Positions 49,717 to 59,631 of a stretch of 64,000 nucleotides of DNA are shown here, one piece after another. Each line of letters starts with the position of its first letter. The stretch's first letter is position 1. The position numbers were made by a program, and so were the translations under genes. The notes beneath the pieces were generated by a model, which did no database searches, was not told where the DNA came from, and saw nothing but the letters and a program-made list of their open reading frames with translations. The DNA comes from Brevundimonas sp. MF30-B (GTDB taxonomy: Bacteria > Pseudomonadota > Alphaproteobacteria > Caulobacterales > Caulobacteraceae): the NCBI RefSeq assembly GCF_004683885.1, contig NZ_CP038440.1, forward strand, positions 344,001-408,000, in the 5' to 3' direction.

Positions 49717-50544
49717 ATGGCCGCTTCTAACGACAGCCGCACCGCGCGCAAACCCCAAAGCCTGGAGGGTTTTTCCGACCCGCCGAGCGCAGGCTCGCCC
49801 GACGTCGCATCCGGCGCCTCGATCGACCCCGCCGACGTGGCCCGCTTCTCGGCCCAGGCGGCCGAATGGTGGGATGCGCGGGGGCCGTTCGCGCCGCTGC
49901 ACCGGTTCAATCCGGCCCGTCTGTCATTCATCCGAGACCAGGTCTGCGCCCGCTTCGGCCGCGACGCCCGGGCGCTTCGTCCGTTCGAAGGCCTTTCGCT
50001 GATCGACATCGGCTGCGGCGGCGGCCTGGTGGCCGAGCCGATGCGGCGCATGGGCTTTGACGTCACAGCCGTGGACGCCTCCTCCGAGAACATCGGCACC
50101 GCCCGCGCCCACGCCGCCGAGACCGGCCTGGACATCGCCTATCGCGCCGCCACCGTAGAGCAGATCGAAGCCGAGGGCGCCGGGCCGTTCGACGTCGTGC
50201 TGGCGCTCGAGATCATCGAGCACGTCACCGACCCCGAGGCCTTCATCCGCACCGCCTCGCGCCTGGTCGCCCCGGGCGGAATGCTGATCGTCGCCACCCT
50301 GAACCGCACCCTGCGCTCGCTGGCCCTGGGCAAGGTCGCGGCGGAGTATGTGCTGCGCTGGGTCCCGGCGGGCACCCACGACTGGCGCCAGTTCCTCAAG
50401 CCCGAGGAGATCCGGCTGATGCTGTCGCAAGAGCCGCTGGCCGTGCACGGCCCCTATGGACTGGCCTATGATTTGATCAACGACCGCTGGAGCGAAAGCA
50501 CCGACGCCGCCGTCAACTTCATGATGGTCGCGACTCGGGACTAA
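49717..50544 (+). CDS. ubiG: Ubiquinone biosynthesis O-methyltransferase UbiG
   Basis: SAM-dependent methylation of 2-polyprenyl-6-hydroxyphenol and 3-demethylubiquinol. 275 residues from ATG 49717. The SAM motif is [20 protein letters not shown] near residue 98; later motifs are [18 protein letters not shown] and [33 protein letters not shown] is typical of UbiG. Divergent from lysC and convergent with murI (4-bp overlap). Confidence 0.95.
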   Translation: MAASNDSRTARKPQSLEGFSDPPSAGSPDVASGASIDPADVARFSAQAAEWWDARGPFAPLHRFNPARLSFIRDQVCARFGRDARALRPFEGLSLIDIGCGGGLVAEPMRRMGFDVTAVDASSENIGTARAHAAETGLDIAYRAATVEQIEAEGAGPFDVVLALEIIEHVTDPEAFIRTASRLVAPGGMLIVATLNRTLRSLALGKVAAEYVLRWVPAGTHDWRQFLKPEEIRLMLSQEPLAVHGPYGLAYDLINDRWSESTDAAVNFMMVATRD

Positions 50545-51404
50545 GCCGCCGACAAGCTGAGCGGCTCCCCCCAGAACCGGCTGACCCGATCGCTCTGGGG
50601 GCCCGGCTGTCCGGTGGTCAGGAACACCCTTCGTCCTGTTTCTCCCAGATCATACTCGGGGTGGCGCTCGAAATAGGCCTCTAAAGCCTCGGCGACGGCG
50701 CTGGGCTGATGGATCACGGTGGTCGTGGGCGGCAGGGCCGCGGCGAACAGATCGGCGACGATCTCATAGTGGGTGCAGCCAAGGATCGCCTTGTCAGGAT
50801 GACGGCCGATCCGGCGACGCAGGGCGTCGACATGTTCGTTCACGACGACCGACAACTCCTCCGTCGAGGCGCCGAGCTCGATCAGCCCCGCCAAGCCCGG
50901 GCAGGGCTCGCAGAAGACGGCAAGGTCTTCGCGCCGTTTGTCGATCTCTATCTCATAGACCCGGCTGATGGCCGTCGCCGCAGTGCAAAAGACGCCCGTG
51001 ACCTCCAGGGCCGCCTTCTTCTCTCCATCCAGCCGGCCGTCGTGCTCCGCTTCAAAGCTCCAAGGCAAGCCGGTGGCCGCCTCGATGGTGGGAACGATTA
51101 TGCCCAGCAGATTGACTGGGCGGCCCAGCCGATCCCGCTCGCCCGCGACCCAGGTTTGCTGAAGCCGACGCAGCGCTATGGCGGAGGCCGTGTTGCAGGC
51201 CAGGACCACGACCGAAGCGCCCGCATCGAACAGACGCGCGCATCCCGCACGGGTCAGTTCGACGATCTCCTCTCCTCCGAGCCCGCCGTAAGGCGCATTG
51301 GCCTGATCCGCCAGATAGACGAAGTCTCGCCCGGGAAACCGCCGGGTCAGTTCGCGGTGAACGGTCAGCCCGCCCACCCCAGAGTCGAATACGCCGATAG
51401 CCAT
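50541..51404 (-). CDS. murI: Glutamate racemase
   Basis: Makes D-glutamate for peptidoglycan. 287 residues. The two catalytic cysteines lie in [17 protein letters not shown] (near residue 70) and [14 protein letters not shown] (near residue 205). The N-terminus [19 protein letters not shown] and [12 protein letters not shown] are standard. Its stop overlaps that of ubiG by 4 bp. Confidence 0.94.
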   Translation of the reverse strand: MAIGVFDSGVGGLTVHRELTRRFPGRDFVYLADQANAPYGGLGGEEIVELTRAGCARLFDAGASVVVLACNTASAIALRRLQQTWVAGERDRLGRPVNLLGIIVPTIEAATGLPWSFEAEHDGRLDGEKKAALEVTGVFCTAATAISRVYEIEIDKRREDLAVFCEPCPGLAGLIELGASTEELSVVVNEHVDALRRRIGRHPDKAILGCTHYEIVADLFAAALPPTTTVIHQPSAVAEALEAYFERHPEYDLGETGRRVFLTTGQPGPQSDRVSRFWGEPLSLSAA

Positions 51405-51535
51405 GAGCCAAGCTCTTAGAGGGGATGCGGCGGCCTGACGAGAGGGCCTGATCCCGCTTGAAGCGCCCGAAAGGTGACGGGGCCGCCACTGTGTGACTAT
51501 GTAGCAGCCAGTTCTGCATTCGAACGGAGTGATCC

Positions 51536-53716
51536 ATGCACAGACGCCAGCTTCTCATCGCGGGGGGCAGCCTGATGGCCCTGACCGCTTGCGGCACCAC
51601 AGGCCAGATGGCCGGAAGCTCAGGCCTGGCGGGCGCGCCCGACGCAGCGACCCTGGCCGAAGACGCCCGCATCGCCCGCGCCGTCCTTCCCACCCAGACG
51701 CCCCGCGCCGAGCTTCTGCAGGTCTGGACCGGTCCCTATGAAGGCGTCCCGCCGTGGGACCGCGTCACCGCCGACAAGCTGCGCGAAGCCATCATCGAGG
51801 GGATCGCCCTTCGCCGTGCCGAGTATGAGGCCATCGCCGCCAATCCAGAGCCGGCGACATTCGCCAACACGTTCGTCGCCATGCAGATGGCCGGCGAGCC
51901 TCTGAGCCGCGCCAACGCGCTGTTCGGCGTCATGACCTCCAACATCGGCTCTGCCGACTACCAGGCCGTTGCTCGCGAAGTTTCGCCGCTTCAGTCGGCG
52001 GCCGGCGACGAGATCACCTTCAACGAGGCCCTGTTCGCCCGCATCAAGTCCGTCGCCGACAATACCGTCGGGCTGACCGCCCAGCAGCGCCGTGTGGCCG
52101 AACGCTCGCGCGATCAGTTCGTACGCGGCGGCGCCGCCTTGGATGCTCAGAAGAAGGCCCAGCTCGGCGAGATCAACACTCAGCTCGCCAACCTCTTTAC
52201 CGCCTTCAGCCAGAAGGTCGTGGCCGACGAGAACACCTGGACCGTCATCCCCAACGAGGCGGGCGTCGCCGGCCTGCCGGCCTCCAATAAGAACGCCGCC
52301 GCCGCTGCGGCGCGCAGCCGCAATCTGCAGGGCTGGGTCATCGTCAACACGCGCTCCAGCGTGGACCCGTTCCTGACGTTCGCCGACGACCGCAGCCTGC
52401 GCGAGCAGGTCTGGCGCAAGTTCATCATGCGCGGCGACAACGGCGACGCTAACGACACCAAGGCCGACATCGCGCGCATCGTCGCCCTGCGGGACCAGCG
52501 CGCCAAGCTGCTGGGCTATCGCCACCATGCAGAGCTGCGCATGCAGGACACCATGGCGCGCACGCCCGATGCGGCCATGGAGTTGATGATGCGCGTGTGG
52601 GAGCCGGCCAAGGCCCGAGTGACCGAAGAAGTGGCCGACATGCGCGCCATCGCCGGTCACGAGATCGAGCCTTGGGACTACCTCTATTACGCCGAGAAGG
52701 TGCGGAAGCAGAAGTACGACCTCGATCAGAACGACCTGAAGCCGTATTTCGAGTTGAACGCGGTCAAGCGGGGCGCCTTCTACATGGCCGAGCGCTTGTA
52801 CGGCTTCACCTTCACTCCGGTCCCTGCCGGAAGCGTCCCGGTCTTCCATCCCGACGTCGAGGTGTTCGAGGTCCGGGGTCCCGACGGCGCCCATGTGGGC
52901 CTCTTCTACTCCGACGACTTCGCACGCGCAGGCAAGCGGTCGGGGGCTTGGGCCACGACCTACCGCAGCTATTCGACCTATGACGGCGTCAAGAACGTTC
53001 TGTCGTCGAACAACAACAACTTCATCAAGGCCGAGGCTGGCCAACCCCTGCTGATCTCGCTGGACGACGCCGAGACCCTGTTCCACGAGTTTGGCCACGC
53101 CCTGCACTCGCTGTCGTCGCGCGTGACCTATCCGTCGCTCGCCGGCACGCCGCGCGACTATGTTGAGTATCCGTCGCAGGTGCACGAGCACTGGGTGCTG
53201 AGCCGGCCGATCCTGGACGGCTTCATGAAGCACGTCGAAACCGGTCAGCCGATGCCGCAGGAGCTAGTCGACCGCATCGAGGCGGCCTCAACCTTTAATC
53301 AGGGCTACGCTACGGTCAGCTATCTGTCGTCGGCCCTGGTCGACATGGACCTGCACACCCGCGCCACGCCGCCGACCGACATCGCGGCCTTCGAGCGCGA
53401 GAGCCTGGCCAAATACGGCATGCCCAAGGAGATCGTGATGCGGCACCGCCTGCCGCAGTTCAATCACCTCTTCACCTCGGACGCCTATTCGGCGGGCTAT
53501 TACTCCTACCTCTGGTCCGAGGTGATGGACGCCGACACCTGGGCCTATTTCGAGGAGTCGGGCGACGTCTTCAATCCGGACATCGGCCGCCGCTACAAGG
53601 AGATCATCCTGGCGGAAGGCAACTCGTCGGACCGCGCCGAAGCCTATCGCCGCTTCCGCGGGCGCGACCCGGATGTGGCGGCCCTGCTGCGGGTTCGCGG
53701 CTTCCCGGTCAACTGA
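51536..53716 (+). CDS. M3 family peptidase, exported (peptidyl-dipeptidase Dcp type)
   Basis: 726 residues. The N-terminus has a twin-arginine-like MHRRQLLIAGGSLMAL followed by lipobox LTAC, so it is probably a lipid-anchored periplasmic enzyme, unlike cytosolic OpdA/PepF. The zinc site HEFGHALHSLSSR is near residue 520, with the distal Glu in DYVEYPSQVHEHWVL. Other M3 signatures (KRSGAWATTYRSY, FARAGKRSGAW) are present. Dcp-type proteins remove C-terminal dipeptides; that specificity is inferred. Confidence 0.9.
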   Translation: MHRRQLLIAGGSLMALTACGTTGQMAGSSGLAGAPDAATLAEDARIARAVLPTQTPRAELLQVWTGPYEGVPPWDRVTADKLREAIIEGIALRRAEYEAIAANPEPATFANTFVAMQMAGEPLSRANALFGVMTSNIGSADYQAVAREVSPLQSAAGDEITFNEALFARIKSVADNTVGLTAQQRRVAERSRDQFVRGGAALDAQKKAQLGEINTQLANLFTAFSQKVVADENTWTVIPNEAGVAGLPASNKNAAAAAARSRNLQGWVIVNTRSSVDPFLTFADDRSLREQVWRKFIMRGDNGDANDTKADIARIVALRDQRAKLLGYRHHAELRMQDTMARTPDAAMELMMRVWEPAKARVTEEVADMRAIAGHEIEPWDYLYYAEKVRKQKYDLDQNDLKPYFELNAVKRGAFYMAERLYGFTFTPVPAGSVPVFHPDVEVFEVRGPDGAHVGLFYSDDFARAGKRSGAWATTYRSYSTYDGVKNVLSSNNNNFIKAEAGQPLLISLDDAETLFHEFGHALHSLSSRVTYPSLAGTPRDYVEYPSQVHEHWVLSRPILDGFMKHVETGQPMPQELVDRIEAASTFNQGYATVSYLSSALVDMDLHTRATPPTDIAAFERESLAKYGMPKEIVMRHRLPQFNHLFTSDAYSAGYYSYLWSEVMDADTWAYFEESGDVFNPDIGRRYKEIILAEGNSSDRAEAYRRFRGRDPDVAALLRVRGFPVN

Positions 53717-53723
53717 TCGCACG

Positions 53724-53744
53724 GGGGCCGGCATGACCGGCCCC
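53724..53744. terminator. First of two hairpins after the M3 peptidase gene
   Basis: 8-bp perfect stem GGGGCCGG/CCGGCCCC around a 5-nt loop, 7 bp past the stop codon. A second, longer hairpin follows at 53759. Confidence 0.5.
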
Positions 53745-53758
53745 GCAACCTCATGCAA

Positions 53759-53788
53759 AAGGCCCGGCGGATCACTCCGCCGGGCCTT
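53759..53788. terminator. Bidirectional terminator between M3 peptidase and SapC genes
   Basis: 13-bp perfect stem (53759-53771 and 53776-53788) with a 4-nt loop. An A-run on the left gives a U-tract for minus-strand transcripts, and TTATT follows for the plus strand. It separates two convergent genes. Confidence 0.85.
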
Positions 53789-53814
53789 ATTCACGTCCTG
53801 AGATGAGCCTGCGA

Positions 53815-54615
53815 TCAGGCGTTCGCAGCCGTTGGCATGGCGTTGGCGCGCTGGAAGGCCATGGCGATCAGGCGATCCCAACCGGCCAGCGACACCAGAT
53901 GGGCGTAGATCTGGCCCAGGGCGCCGTTGTCGCGCAGTTCGGCCAGCTTTTCCGCCGGCAGGGCGCGCAGCTTTTCCTCATCGACAGCGAAGTACTCGGC
54001 CACCTTCTGGGGTTGCCCAGCCGTGCCGTCGGGGTTGCGCGGCGTGAAGGAGGCTTCGCGGACATGGAACAGGTCCAGCTCAATCAGAAGGATGACGAAG
54101 CTCTCCGTCCTCAGGCGCTCCTGCTCGAAGCTGTTGCAGAACTCCATCGCTTGCTTCGTGTAATCGCTGGGTTGCCCATTGACGAACAGAGGGGTCTGGC
54201 CCCCTTCCTTGATGAAGGGTGCTGCACGGTCGAGGCACAAGATCATCCGCTTCTGCTGGTCATCGTTGGCGAAAACGAAGGGGTAGCGTCGGACATAGGC
54301 GGGAATATACGCGTCGCTGCGGAACTCACCCGAGGAGTCTACAAAAAGGTTGTCGTCCTGACGCAGGCCCATCACGGCGACGGGAAGTTTTTCGTCGCCC
54401 AGGAAAATGACCGGATAAGACAACGCGGCCGGAGCGAATTCGGTGACGGTGAGCGGCACAATGTTGGACTTGGCGACAAAGCCATACGGTTTTTCGACCG
54501 GATCGACACCCAGCTTGCCATGCAGCTCCACGGAAAGCGGCTCCGGCTTGTCGTAAAACAGGACGTTGCCGGACAGGTCGCCCGAGGCCTGGGCGGAGGC
54601 GGTGGTGTCGGTCAT
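53815..54615 (-). CDS. SapC family protein
   Basis: 266 residues. The family pattern is clear: YGFVAKSNIVPLTVTEFAPA, SYPVIFLGDEKLPVAVMGLR and then AYIPAYVRRYPFVFANDD. The C-terminal half has REASFTPRNPDGTAG and a helical end. SapC is named for a surface-array gene; in alphaproteobacteria its biochemical role is unknown, often near TonB receptors, which is not the case here. No signal peptide. Divergent from the Zur-like gene by 102 bp. Confidence 0.88.
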   Translation of the reverse strand: MTDTTASAQASGDLSGNVLFYDKPEPLSVELHGKLGVDPVEKPYGFVAKSNIVPLTVTEFAPAALSYPVIFLGDEKLPVAVMGLRQDDNLFVDSSGEFRSDAYIPAYVRRYPFVFANDDQQKRMILCLDRAAPFIKEGGQTPLFVNGQPSDYTKQAMEFCNSFEQERLRTESFVILLIELDLFHVREASFTPRNPDGTAGQPQKVAEYFAVDEEKLRALPAEKLAELRDNGALGQIYAHLVSLAGWDRLIAMAFQRANAMPTAANA

Positions 54616-54717
54616 GATAGGCTCTGGTGAAACGGAAGGCGGGCCTTCTAGCCTAAGGCGAGGGCGGCGGCAAATCGGTGCGTTGCGCTAGGCGCTCGGA
54701 CGCCCTAGCTGTCAGCG

Positions 54718-55203
54718 ATGAGCTCTGGTTGCGATCACCAACACGACCACGACGGACTTCAAGGTCCGGCGCTGGAAGGCGCCTTGGCTGCAGCCGAGGC
54801 GCGCTGCGCGACGCTTGGCGAGCGGATGACACCGCCCCGGCGGCGGGTGCTCGAACTGCTGTTGGCCGAAGGCGAGCCGGTCAAGGCCTACGATCTGATC
54901 GCTCGCTATGGGGCCGACGGCACAGCGGCCAAGCCTCCGACCGTCTATCGGGCCCTGGATTTCCTGGAGAAGCAGGGATTTGCGCACCGCATTGCCTCCA
55001 TCAGCGCCTATGTGGCCTGTGCCGGCGGCGACCAGGCGCACGCTGCGGCCTTTCTGATCTGCGACTGCTGCGGCGTGACGCGCGAGTTTGCTACGCCGTT
55101 CGACAGTGCTCTTGACGCCGCAGCCCGGGCCGCCGGCTTCGTTGTGGAGCGCACGACCGTCGAGGCGCACGGTCGGTGCGACGCCTGCAGCCTGTCGGCC
55201 TGA
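54718..55203 (+). CDS. Fur family transcriptional regulator, Zur-like
   Basis: 161 residues. A His-rich start (CDHQHDHDG, residues 5-13) precedes the winged-helix DNA-binding domain (about residues 30-95: RMTPPRRRVLELLLAEGEPV and KPPTVYRALDFLEKQGFAHR). The C-terminal dimer domain has two Cys pairs, ICDCCG and CDAC, as in zinc regulator Zur. It has no gap to the next gene (the frames run close, with an alpha/beta hydrolase start 14 bp after the stop). A target operon is not visible here. Confidence 0.85.
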   Translation: MSSGCDHQHDHDGLQGPALEGALAAAEARCATLGERMTPPRRRVLELLLAEGEPVKAYDLIARYGADGTAAKPPTVYRALDFLEKQGFAHRIASISAYVACAGGDQAHAAAFLICDCCGVTREFATPFDSALDAAARAAGFVVERTTVEAHGRCDACSLSA

Positions 55204-55217
55204 TCGTGGATAACGAG

Positions 55218-56093
55218 ATGGGCGTCGAGACGCCGCGTCGCCTGTCGTTCGCCCTGGACGGTCGCGGGTCGGGCGAGATGGCGGTCCTGGAATGGGGCGA
55301 TCCGACGCGGCCGGTGGACCTGATCTTCGTCCACGCCAACGGATTCAACGCCCGCACCTATTCGACCCTGCTGGCGCCGCTGGCCGAGGGCCGCCGCATC
55401 TGGGCGCCCGACCTGCGCGGGCACGGCCGTACGACCCTGACTGCAGACCCCGAGGGCCGCTGGAGCTGGGACGACCACGGCAACGACCTGGCGGCCCTGA
55501 TCGATCAGGCCGGGTCGTCGTCGCTGGTGCTGGCCGGCCATTCGATGGGCGGCACATCGGCCGTTCTGGCCGCCGCCCAGCGGCGCGAGCGTGTGCGCGC
55601 CATGACGCTGTTCGACCCGGTCATCTGGTCGCGCGGCGCGGTCCTGGCCTTTGGACTGCCGGGACTGCGTCAGTTGCCGCGTCGCATCCCGCTGTATCTG
55701 AACGCCCTGAAGCGGCGGGCCCGCTTCGACAGCACCGAACAGGCCCGCGCCGCCTACGCCGGGCGGGGCGCTTTCAAGGGGTGGCCCGATCAGATGCTGG
55801 CCGACTATGTCGAGGACGGCTTGATCCCGACCGACGACGGCCTGGCTCTGGCCTGCGCGCCACGGTGGGAAGCGTCCAACTACGCCGCCCAGTCGCACGA
55901 CCCCTGGCGCGCCCTGCGCCGATACGGCGGGCCGGTCCGCATCCTGGCCGCTGAGATCAACTCGACCTGCCGTGTGCCCAAGTGCGCTGCGGGCCTGCCC
56001 CGGGTTTCGGTCGAGCGACCGCCGGGCGCGACCCACTTCTTCCCCATGATCCAGCCCGGCCTGGCGAGCGAGGCGCTGCGGCGCCTTCTGTGA
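55218..56093 (+). CDS. Alpha/beta hydrolase
   Basis: 291 residues from ATG 55218 (a GTG at 55206 is an alternative). The nucleophile elbow GHSMGG lies near residue 100 (LVLAGHSMGGTSAVLAAAQR). The oxyanion region is HANGFNARTYSTLL, with DLRGHGRTTL as a second strand turn. The acid is probably in PVRILAAEINSTCRV and the catalytic His in GATHFFPM. A general esterase/lipase-like fold; substrate unknown. Confidence 0.82.
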   Translation: MGVETPRRLSFALDGRGSGEMAVLEWGDPTRPVDLIFVHANGFNARTYSTLLAPLAEGRRIWAPDLRGHGRTTLTADPEGRWSWDDHGNDLAALIDQAGSSSLVLAGHSMGGTSAVLAAAQRRERVRAMTLFDPVIWSRGAVLAFGLPGLRQLPRRIPLYLNALKRRARFDSTEQARAAYAGRGAFKGWPDQMLADYVEDGLIPTDDGLALACAPRWEASNYAAQSHDPWRALRRYGGPVRILAAEINSTCRVPKCAAGLPRVSVERPPGATHFFPMIQPGLASEALRRLL

Positions 56094-56171
56094 CGCTGGC
56101 GTCCCAGGGTTCCGGGCGCTAAACCGAGCGCCAACGACAAGAACGGAAATTCCAGGATCAAGGCCCAGCTC

Positions 56172-57674
56172 ATGCGCGATATTTCCCATTTCATCGACGG
56201 CGCGGCGTTCACGGGCGCTTCGGGCCGGTTCGGCGACGTGTTCAATCCGAACACCGGCGAGGTTCAGGCGCGGGTTCAACTGGCGACCGACAGCGAACTG
56301 GACCGCGCGGTTCAGGCCGCACAGGCCGCCTTCGAAGGCTGGTCCTCGACCAATCCCCAGCGCCGCGCGCGGGTGATGTTCGAGTTCAAGCGTCTGGTCG
56401 AAGCCAATATGCAGGAGCTGGCCGAGCTGCTGAGCTCGGAGCACGGCAAGGTCATCGCCGACTCCAAGGGCGACATTCAACGCGGCCTCGAGGTCATCGA
56501 GTTCGCCTGCGGCATCCCGCACGCGCTGAAGGGCGAATACACCTGGGGCGCCGGTCCCGGCATCGACGTCTATTCGATGCGCCAGCCGCTGGGCGTGGTG
56601 GCGGGCATCACCCCGTTCAACTTCCCCGCCATGATCCCGATGTGGATGTTCGGCGTGGCCATCGCGGTCGGCAACACCTTCATCCTGAAGCCCAGCGAGC
56701 GCGATCCGTCGGTGCCGGTGCGCCTGGCCGAGCTGATGATGGAGGCGGGGGCCCCCGCCGGCGTGCTGAACGTCGTCCACGGCGACAAGGCGGCGGTCGA
56801 CGCGATCCTGACCCACCCGCAGATCCACGCCGTCAGCTTCGTCGGCTCGTCCGACATCGCCCACTATGTCTACCAGACCGGCGCGGCCAACCATAAGCGC
56901 GTCCAGGCGATGGGCGGGGCCAAGAACCACGGCATCGTCCTGCCCGACGCCGATATGGATCAGGTGATCAAGGACCTGGCCGGCGCGGCATTCGGCAGCG
57001 CGGGCGAACGCTGCATGGCCCTGCCGGTGGTGGTGCCGGTCGGCGACAAGACCGCCGAAACCTTACGCGAGCGCATGGTCCAGGAGATCGAGACGCTGCG
57101 CGTCGGCGTCTCGACCGACGACAAGGCGCACTACGGGCCCGTCGTCACGGCCCAGCATAAGGCCCGGGTAGAGGGCTGGATCGACCAGGGCGTCAAGGAC
57201 GGCGCCGAACTGGTCGTCGACGGTCGTGGCTTCTCTCTGCAGGGCCACGAGAAGGGCTATTTCGTCGGCCCGTCGCTGTTCGACCACGTCAAGCCGGAGA
57301 TGGAGTCCTACAAGGAGGAGATCTTCGGCCCGGTGCTGCAGATCGTGCGCGCCGGCAGCTTCGAGGACGCCCTGTCGCTGGCGTCCAAGCACCAGTACGG
57401 CAACGGCGTCGCCATCTTCACCCAGAACGGCCGCGCGGCCCGCGACTTCGCCGCCCGCGTCAACGTCGGCATGGTCGGCATCAACGTGCCGATCCCAGTG
57501 CCGGTCGCCTATCACACCTTCGGCGGTTGGAAGCGCTCGGCCTTCGGCGACACCAACCAGCACGGCATGGAGGGCGTCCGCTTCTGGACCAAGACCAAGA
57601 CCGTCACCGCCCGCTGGCCCGACAGCGAGCTGGAGCACGCCGACAGCTCCTTCGTTATCCCGACGATGCGTTAA
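56172..57674 (+). CDS. mmsA: CoA-acylating methylmalonate-semialdehyde dehydrogenase
   Basis: 500 residues. Oxidises methylmalonate semialdehyde (valine and thymine breakdown) to propionyl-CoA. The catalytic Cys lies in GSAGERCMALPVVVP near residue 280. The family-specific GVVAGITPFNFPAMIPMWMF and GAKNHGIVLPDADMDQ are clear, and the C-terminus reads GWKRSAFGDTNQHGMEGVRF. The absence of the glutamate general base typical of hydrolytic ALDHs fits the CoA-acylating type. It stands alone, without mmsB in view. Confidence 0.94.
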   Translation: MRDISHFIDGAAFTGASGRFGDVFNPNTGEVQARVQLATDSELDRAVQAAQAAFEGWSSTNPQRRARVMFEFKRLVEANMQELAELLSSEHGKVIADSKGDIQRGLEVIEFACGIPHALKGEYTWGAGPGIDVYSMRQPLGVVAGITPFNFPAMIPMWMFGVAIAVGNTFILKPSERDPSVPVRLAELMMEAGAPAGVLNVVHGDKAAVDAILTHPQIHAVSFVGSSDIAHYVYQTGAANHKRVQAMGGAKNHGIVLPDADMDQVIKDLAGAAFGSAGERCMALPVVVPVGDKTAETLRERMVQEIETLRVGVSTDDKAHYGPVVTAQHKARVEGWIDQGVKDGAELVVDGRGFSLQGHEKGYFVGPSLFDHVKPEMESYKEEIFGPVLQIVRAGSFEDALSLASKHQYGNGVAIFTQNGRAARDFAARVNVGMVGINVPIPVPVAYHTFGGWKRSAFGDTNQHGMEGVRFWTKTKTVTARWPDSELEHADSSFVIPTMR

Positions 57675-57771
57675 GCGAGGTATCGCGACGGTTCGGATTC
57701 GCGCCTGACGCGTCCTTGGGTGATTGTTCAGGATCGGGCGTCATGGTGACGCTCATGATCCGAGACGAAGC

Positions 57772-58770
57772 ATGAGCCGACAGGCGAGCCGGGCCAGACG
57801 CGGAAGCGCCGGGACAATGGTCCTAGGCGCGGTTGCGGCCGCCCTGCTGTTCGCGGTCGGCTTTGTCGGCCACGACAAGCTGGCGCCCCTGGCGCCCGCC
57901 GCCCTGCAGCCCGCAGCGCCTCAGCCGCGCGTGGTGGATGCGCAGGCCCAGGAGATCGAGGCCCTGCTGGCCCAGGCCTCCTGGGTGTCCCTGGGCGGCG
58001 CGGGCGCGACCGTGCACATCCTGGCCCACCGCCATAACGAGACCTCGGCGCGCTTCCTGACCGAGATGGCCCCCCGCCTGGCCGACAGCGGCGCAGAGGT
58101 GCGGGTGACGATGTTCGCGCCGACGGACCGTGACGGCGTGGTCCAGTCCACCAAGGCCGAGCGCGCGACCGTCGCCGAACTGTGGCTCACCCGCGATCCG
58201 GCCCTTCTGGAGCGCTGGCTTGCGACCGACCCCGCGCGCTGGACGGCGGCGGGCCTGCCTTCGGCGGACGAGGGCGTGGCGAGGACGGATGTTGTCGATC
58301 AGGGCCGGCGCCTGGCCGCACGACTGGAAGGCCTGTTCTCGGCGGCGGGCGGTCGACCGGGCTATCCGCTGGTGATCTGGCGCGGCGCCGATGGTCGGCT
58401 CAGGGCCTGCAGCTGCTCGGACCAACGATCCTGGGCCGTCGTGCTTGAGGACCGCGCCAGACCCGATCCGGCTCCTACGCCGATGGAGGCTGTCCCGGCC
58501 GCCCCGCCTGCGCCGAGACGCCCGGCGCCGCCCGTCACCCCTGCCGGGCAGCCCTATCCCGACCTGCCGCCGCCCAAGGCCGCGTCCTCCCAACGGACTT
58601 CTGAAGCCCCTGCGCCGGCCCCTGCGCCGCGCGCTCAAAGGTCCGCGCCGCCCCCTCCGGCCGTCGCCGCCCGGCCTCAGGCCGAGCCGCCCGCGCGCCG
58701 CGAAAGCCGTCCGGCCCCGGGTCGCGCGCGCCCGGAAGCCAAGCGCCAGGACGACAGCCTGTTCTTCTGA
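57772..58770 (+). CDS. Membrane-anchored thioredoxin-fold-like protein with Pro-rich tail
   Basis: 332 residues from ATG 57772. One N-terminal membrane helix (MVLGAVAAALLFAVGFVG). Residues ~70-230 resemble DsbC/DsbG or TrbB disulfide proteins: TVHILAHRHNETSARFL sits where CxxC normally lies, so the redox cysteines are lacking there. A later RACSCSDQ pair lies near residue 210, after YPLVIWRGADGRLR. The last ~100 residues are Pro/Ala/Arg-rich and probably disordered. Function not known; the fold call is tentative. Confidence 0.6.
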   Translation: MSRQASRARRGSAGTMVLGAVAAALLFAVGFVGHDKLAPLAPAALQPAAPQPRVVDAQAQEIEALLAQASWVSLGGAGATVHILAHRHNETSARFLTEMAPRLADSGAEVRVTMFAPTDRDGVVQSTKAERATVAELWLTRDPALLERWLATDPARWTAAGLPSADEGVARTDVVDQGRRLAARLEGLFSAAGGRPGYPLVIWRGADGRLRACSCSDQRSWAVVLEDRARPDPAPTPMEAVPAAPPAPRRPAPPVTPAGQPYPDLPPPKAASSQRTSEAPAPAPAPRAQRSAPPPPAVAARPQAEPPARRESRPAPGRARPEAKRQDDSLFF

Positions 58771-58843
58771 TCCTGCGGAACCGCGCGGCGAAGGAGGCCG
58801 TTTCGCTGCCTCGCCCCGCCTGTCGGGCGCGCAGGAGCGTTCG

Positions 58844-59623
58844 ATGTCCGACACCGTGGCAGACCCCAGCTTTCACCCGCCAGCCGAGGCCGTGGCCTTC
58901 TACGAGGAAAGCCTGCGGCTGCTGAAGGAAAGCGGCATCCCGTTTCTGCTGTCGGGGACCTATGCGGTCGCAGCCTACACCGGCATTCGCCGGCCGACCA
59001 AGGATCTGGACGTCTTCTGCAAGCCGGGCGACTACCCGCGCATCCTCGCCTTCTTCCAGGCCCGCGGCTATCGCACCGACGTCGAAGACGAGCGCTGGAT
59101 CGCCAAGGTCTGGAAGGACGACAAATACTTCTTCGACGTCATCTTCGCCATGTCGAACGGCACCATCGCCGTTTCGGACAGCTGGTTCGGCGATGACACA
59201 ATCGAGGTCTACGGCCACAAGGTCGGCATCACGCCGCCGACGGCGCTGATCCTGTCCAAGGTCTTCATTCAGGACCGCTATCGCTACGACGGCGCCGATG
59301 TGAACCACGTCATCCTGAAGCAGGCCGACGCCATCGACTGGAAGTCCCTGCTGAACCAGATGGACCTGTATTGGGAGGTGCTGATGGCGCACCTGCTGAA
59401 CTTCCGCTTCGCCTATCCGACCGAGCGCGACAGCGTGCCCGCCTGGCTGATGACCGAGCTGAGCGAGCGGCTGCAGGCCCAGGTCGATCTGCCGGCGCCG
59501 CGCGTGAAGGTGTGCCGCGGCCGGCTGTTCAGCCCGCGCGACTATGTGGCCGACATCTCCGAATGGGGCTTTGGCGACGTGGTCGGCAAGGGGCTGGAGG
59601 AACGGCACGACCCCGTCGATTGA
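58844..59623 (+). CDS. Nucleotidyltransferase-fold protein
   Basis: 259 residues from ATG 58844 (AGGAGCG upstream). The N-terminal region matches a minimal nucleotidyltransferase core: SGTYAVAAYTGIRRPTKDLD gives the hSG and D-x-D motifs, and FFDVIFAM supplies the third acidic residue. The rest (PPTALILSKVFIQDRYRYDG and a long helical C-terminus) matches no family I can name. Metal-dependent nucleotidyl transfer is inferred from the motifs. The next gene, a metallophosphoesterase, starts 8 bp downstream, so they form an operon. Confidence 0.75.
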   Translation: MSDTVADPSFHPPAEAVAFYEESLRLLKESGIPFLLSGTYAVAAYTGIRRPTKDLDVFCKPGDYPRILAFFQARGYRTDVEDERWIAKVWKDDKYFFDVIFAMSNGTIAVSDSWFGDDTIEVYGHKVGITPPTALILSKVFIQDRYRYDGADVNHVILKQADAIDWKSLLNQMDLYWEVLMAHLLNFRFAYPTERDSVPAWLMTELSERLQAQVDLPAPRVKVCRGRLFSPRDYVADISEWGFGDVVGKGLEERHDPVD

Positions 59624-59631
59624 GAGAGCGC

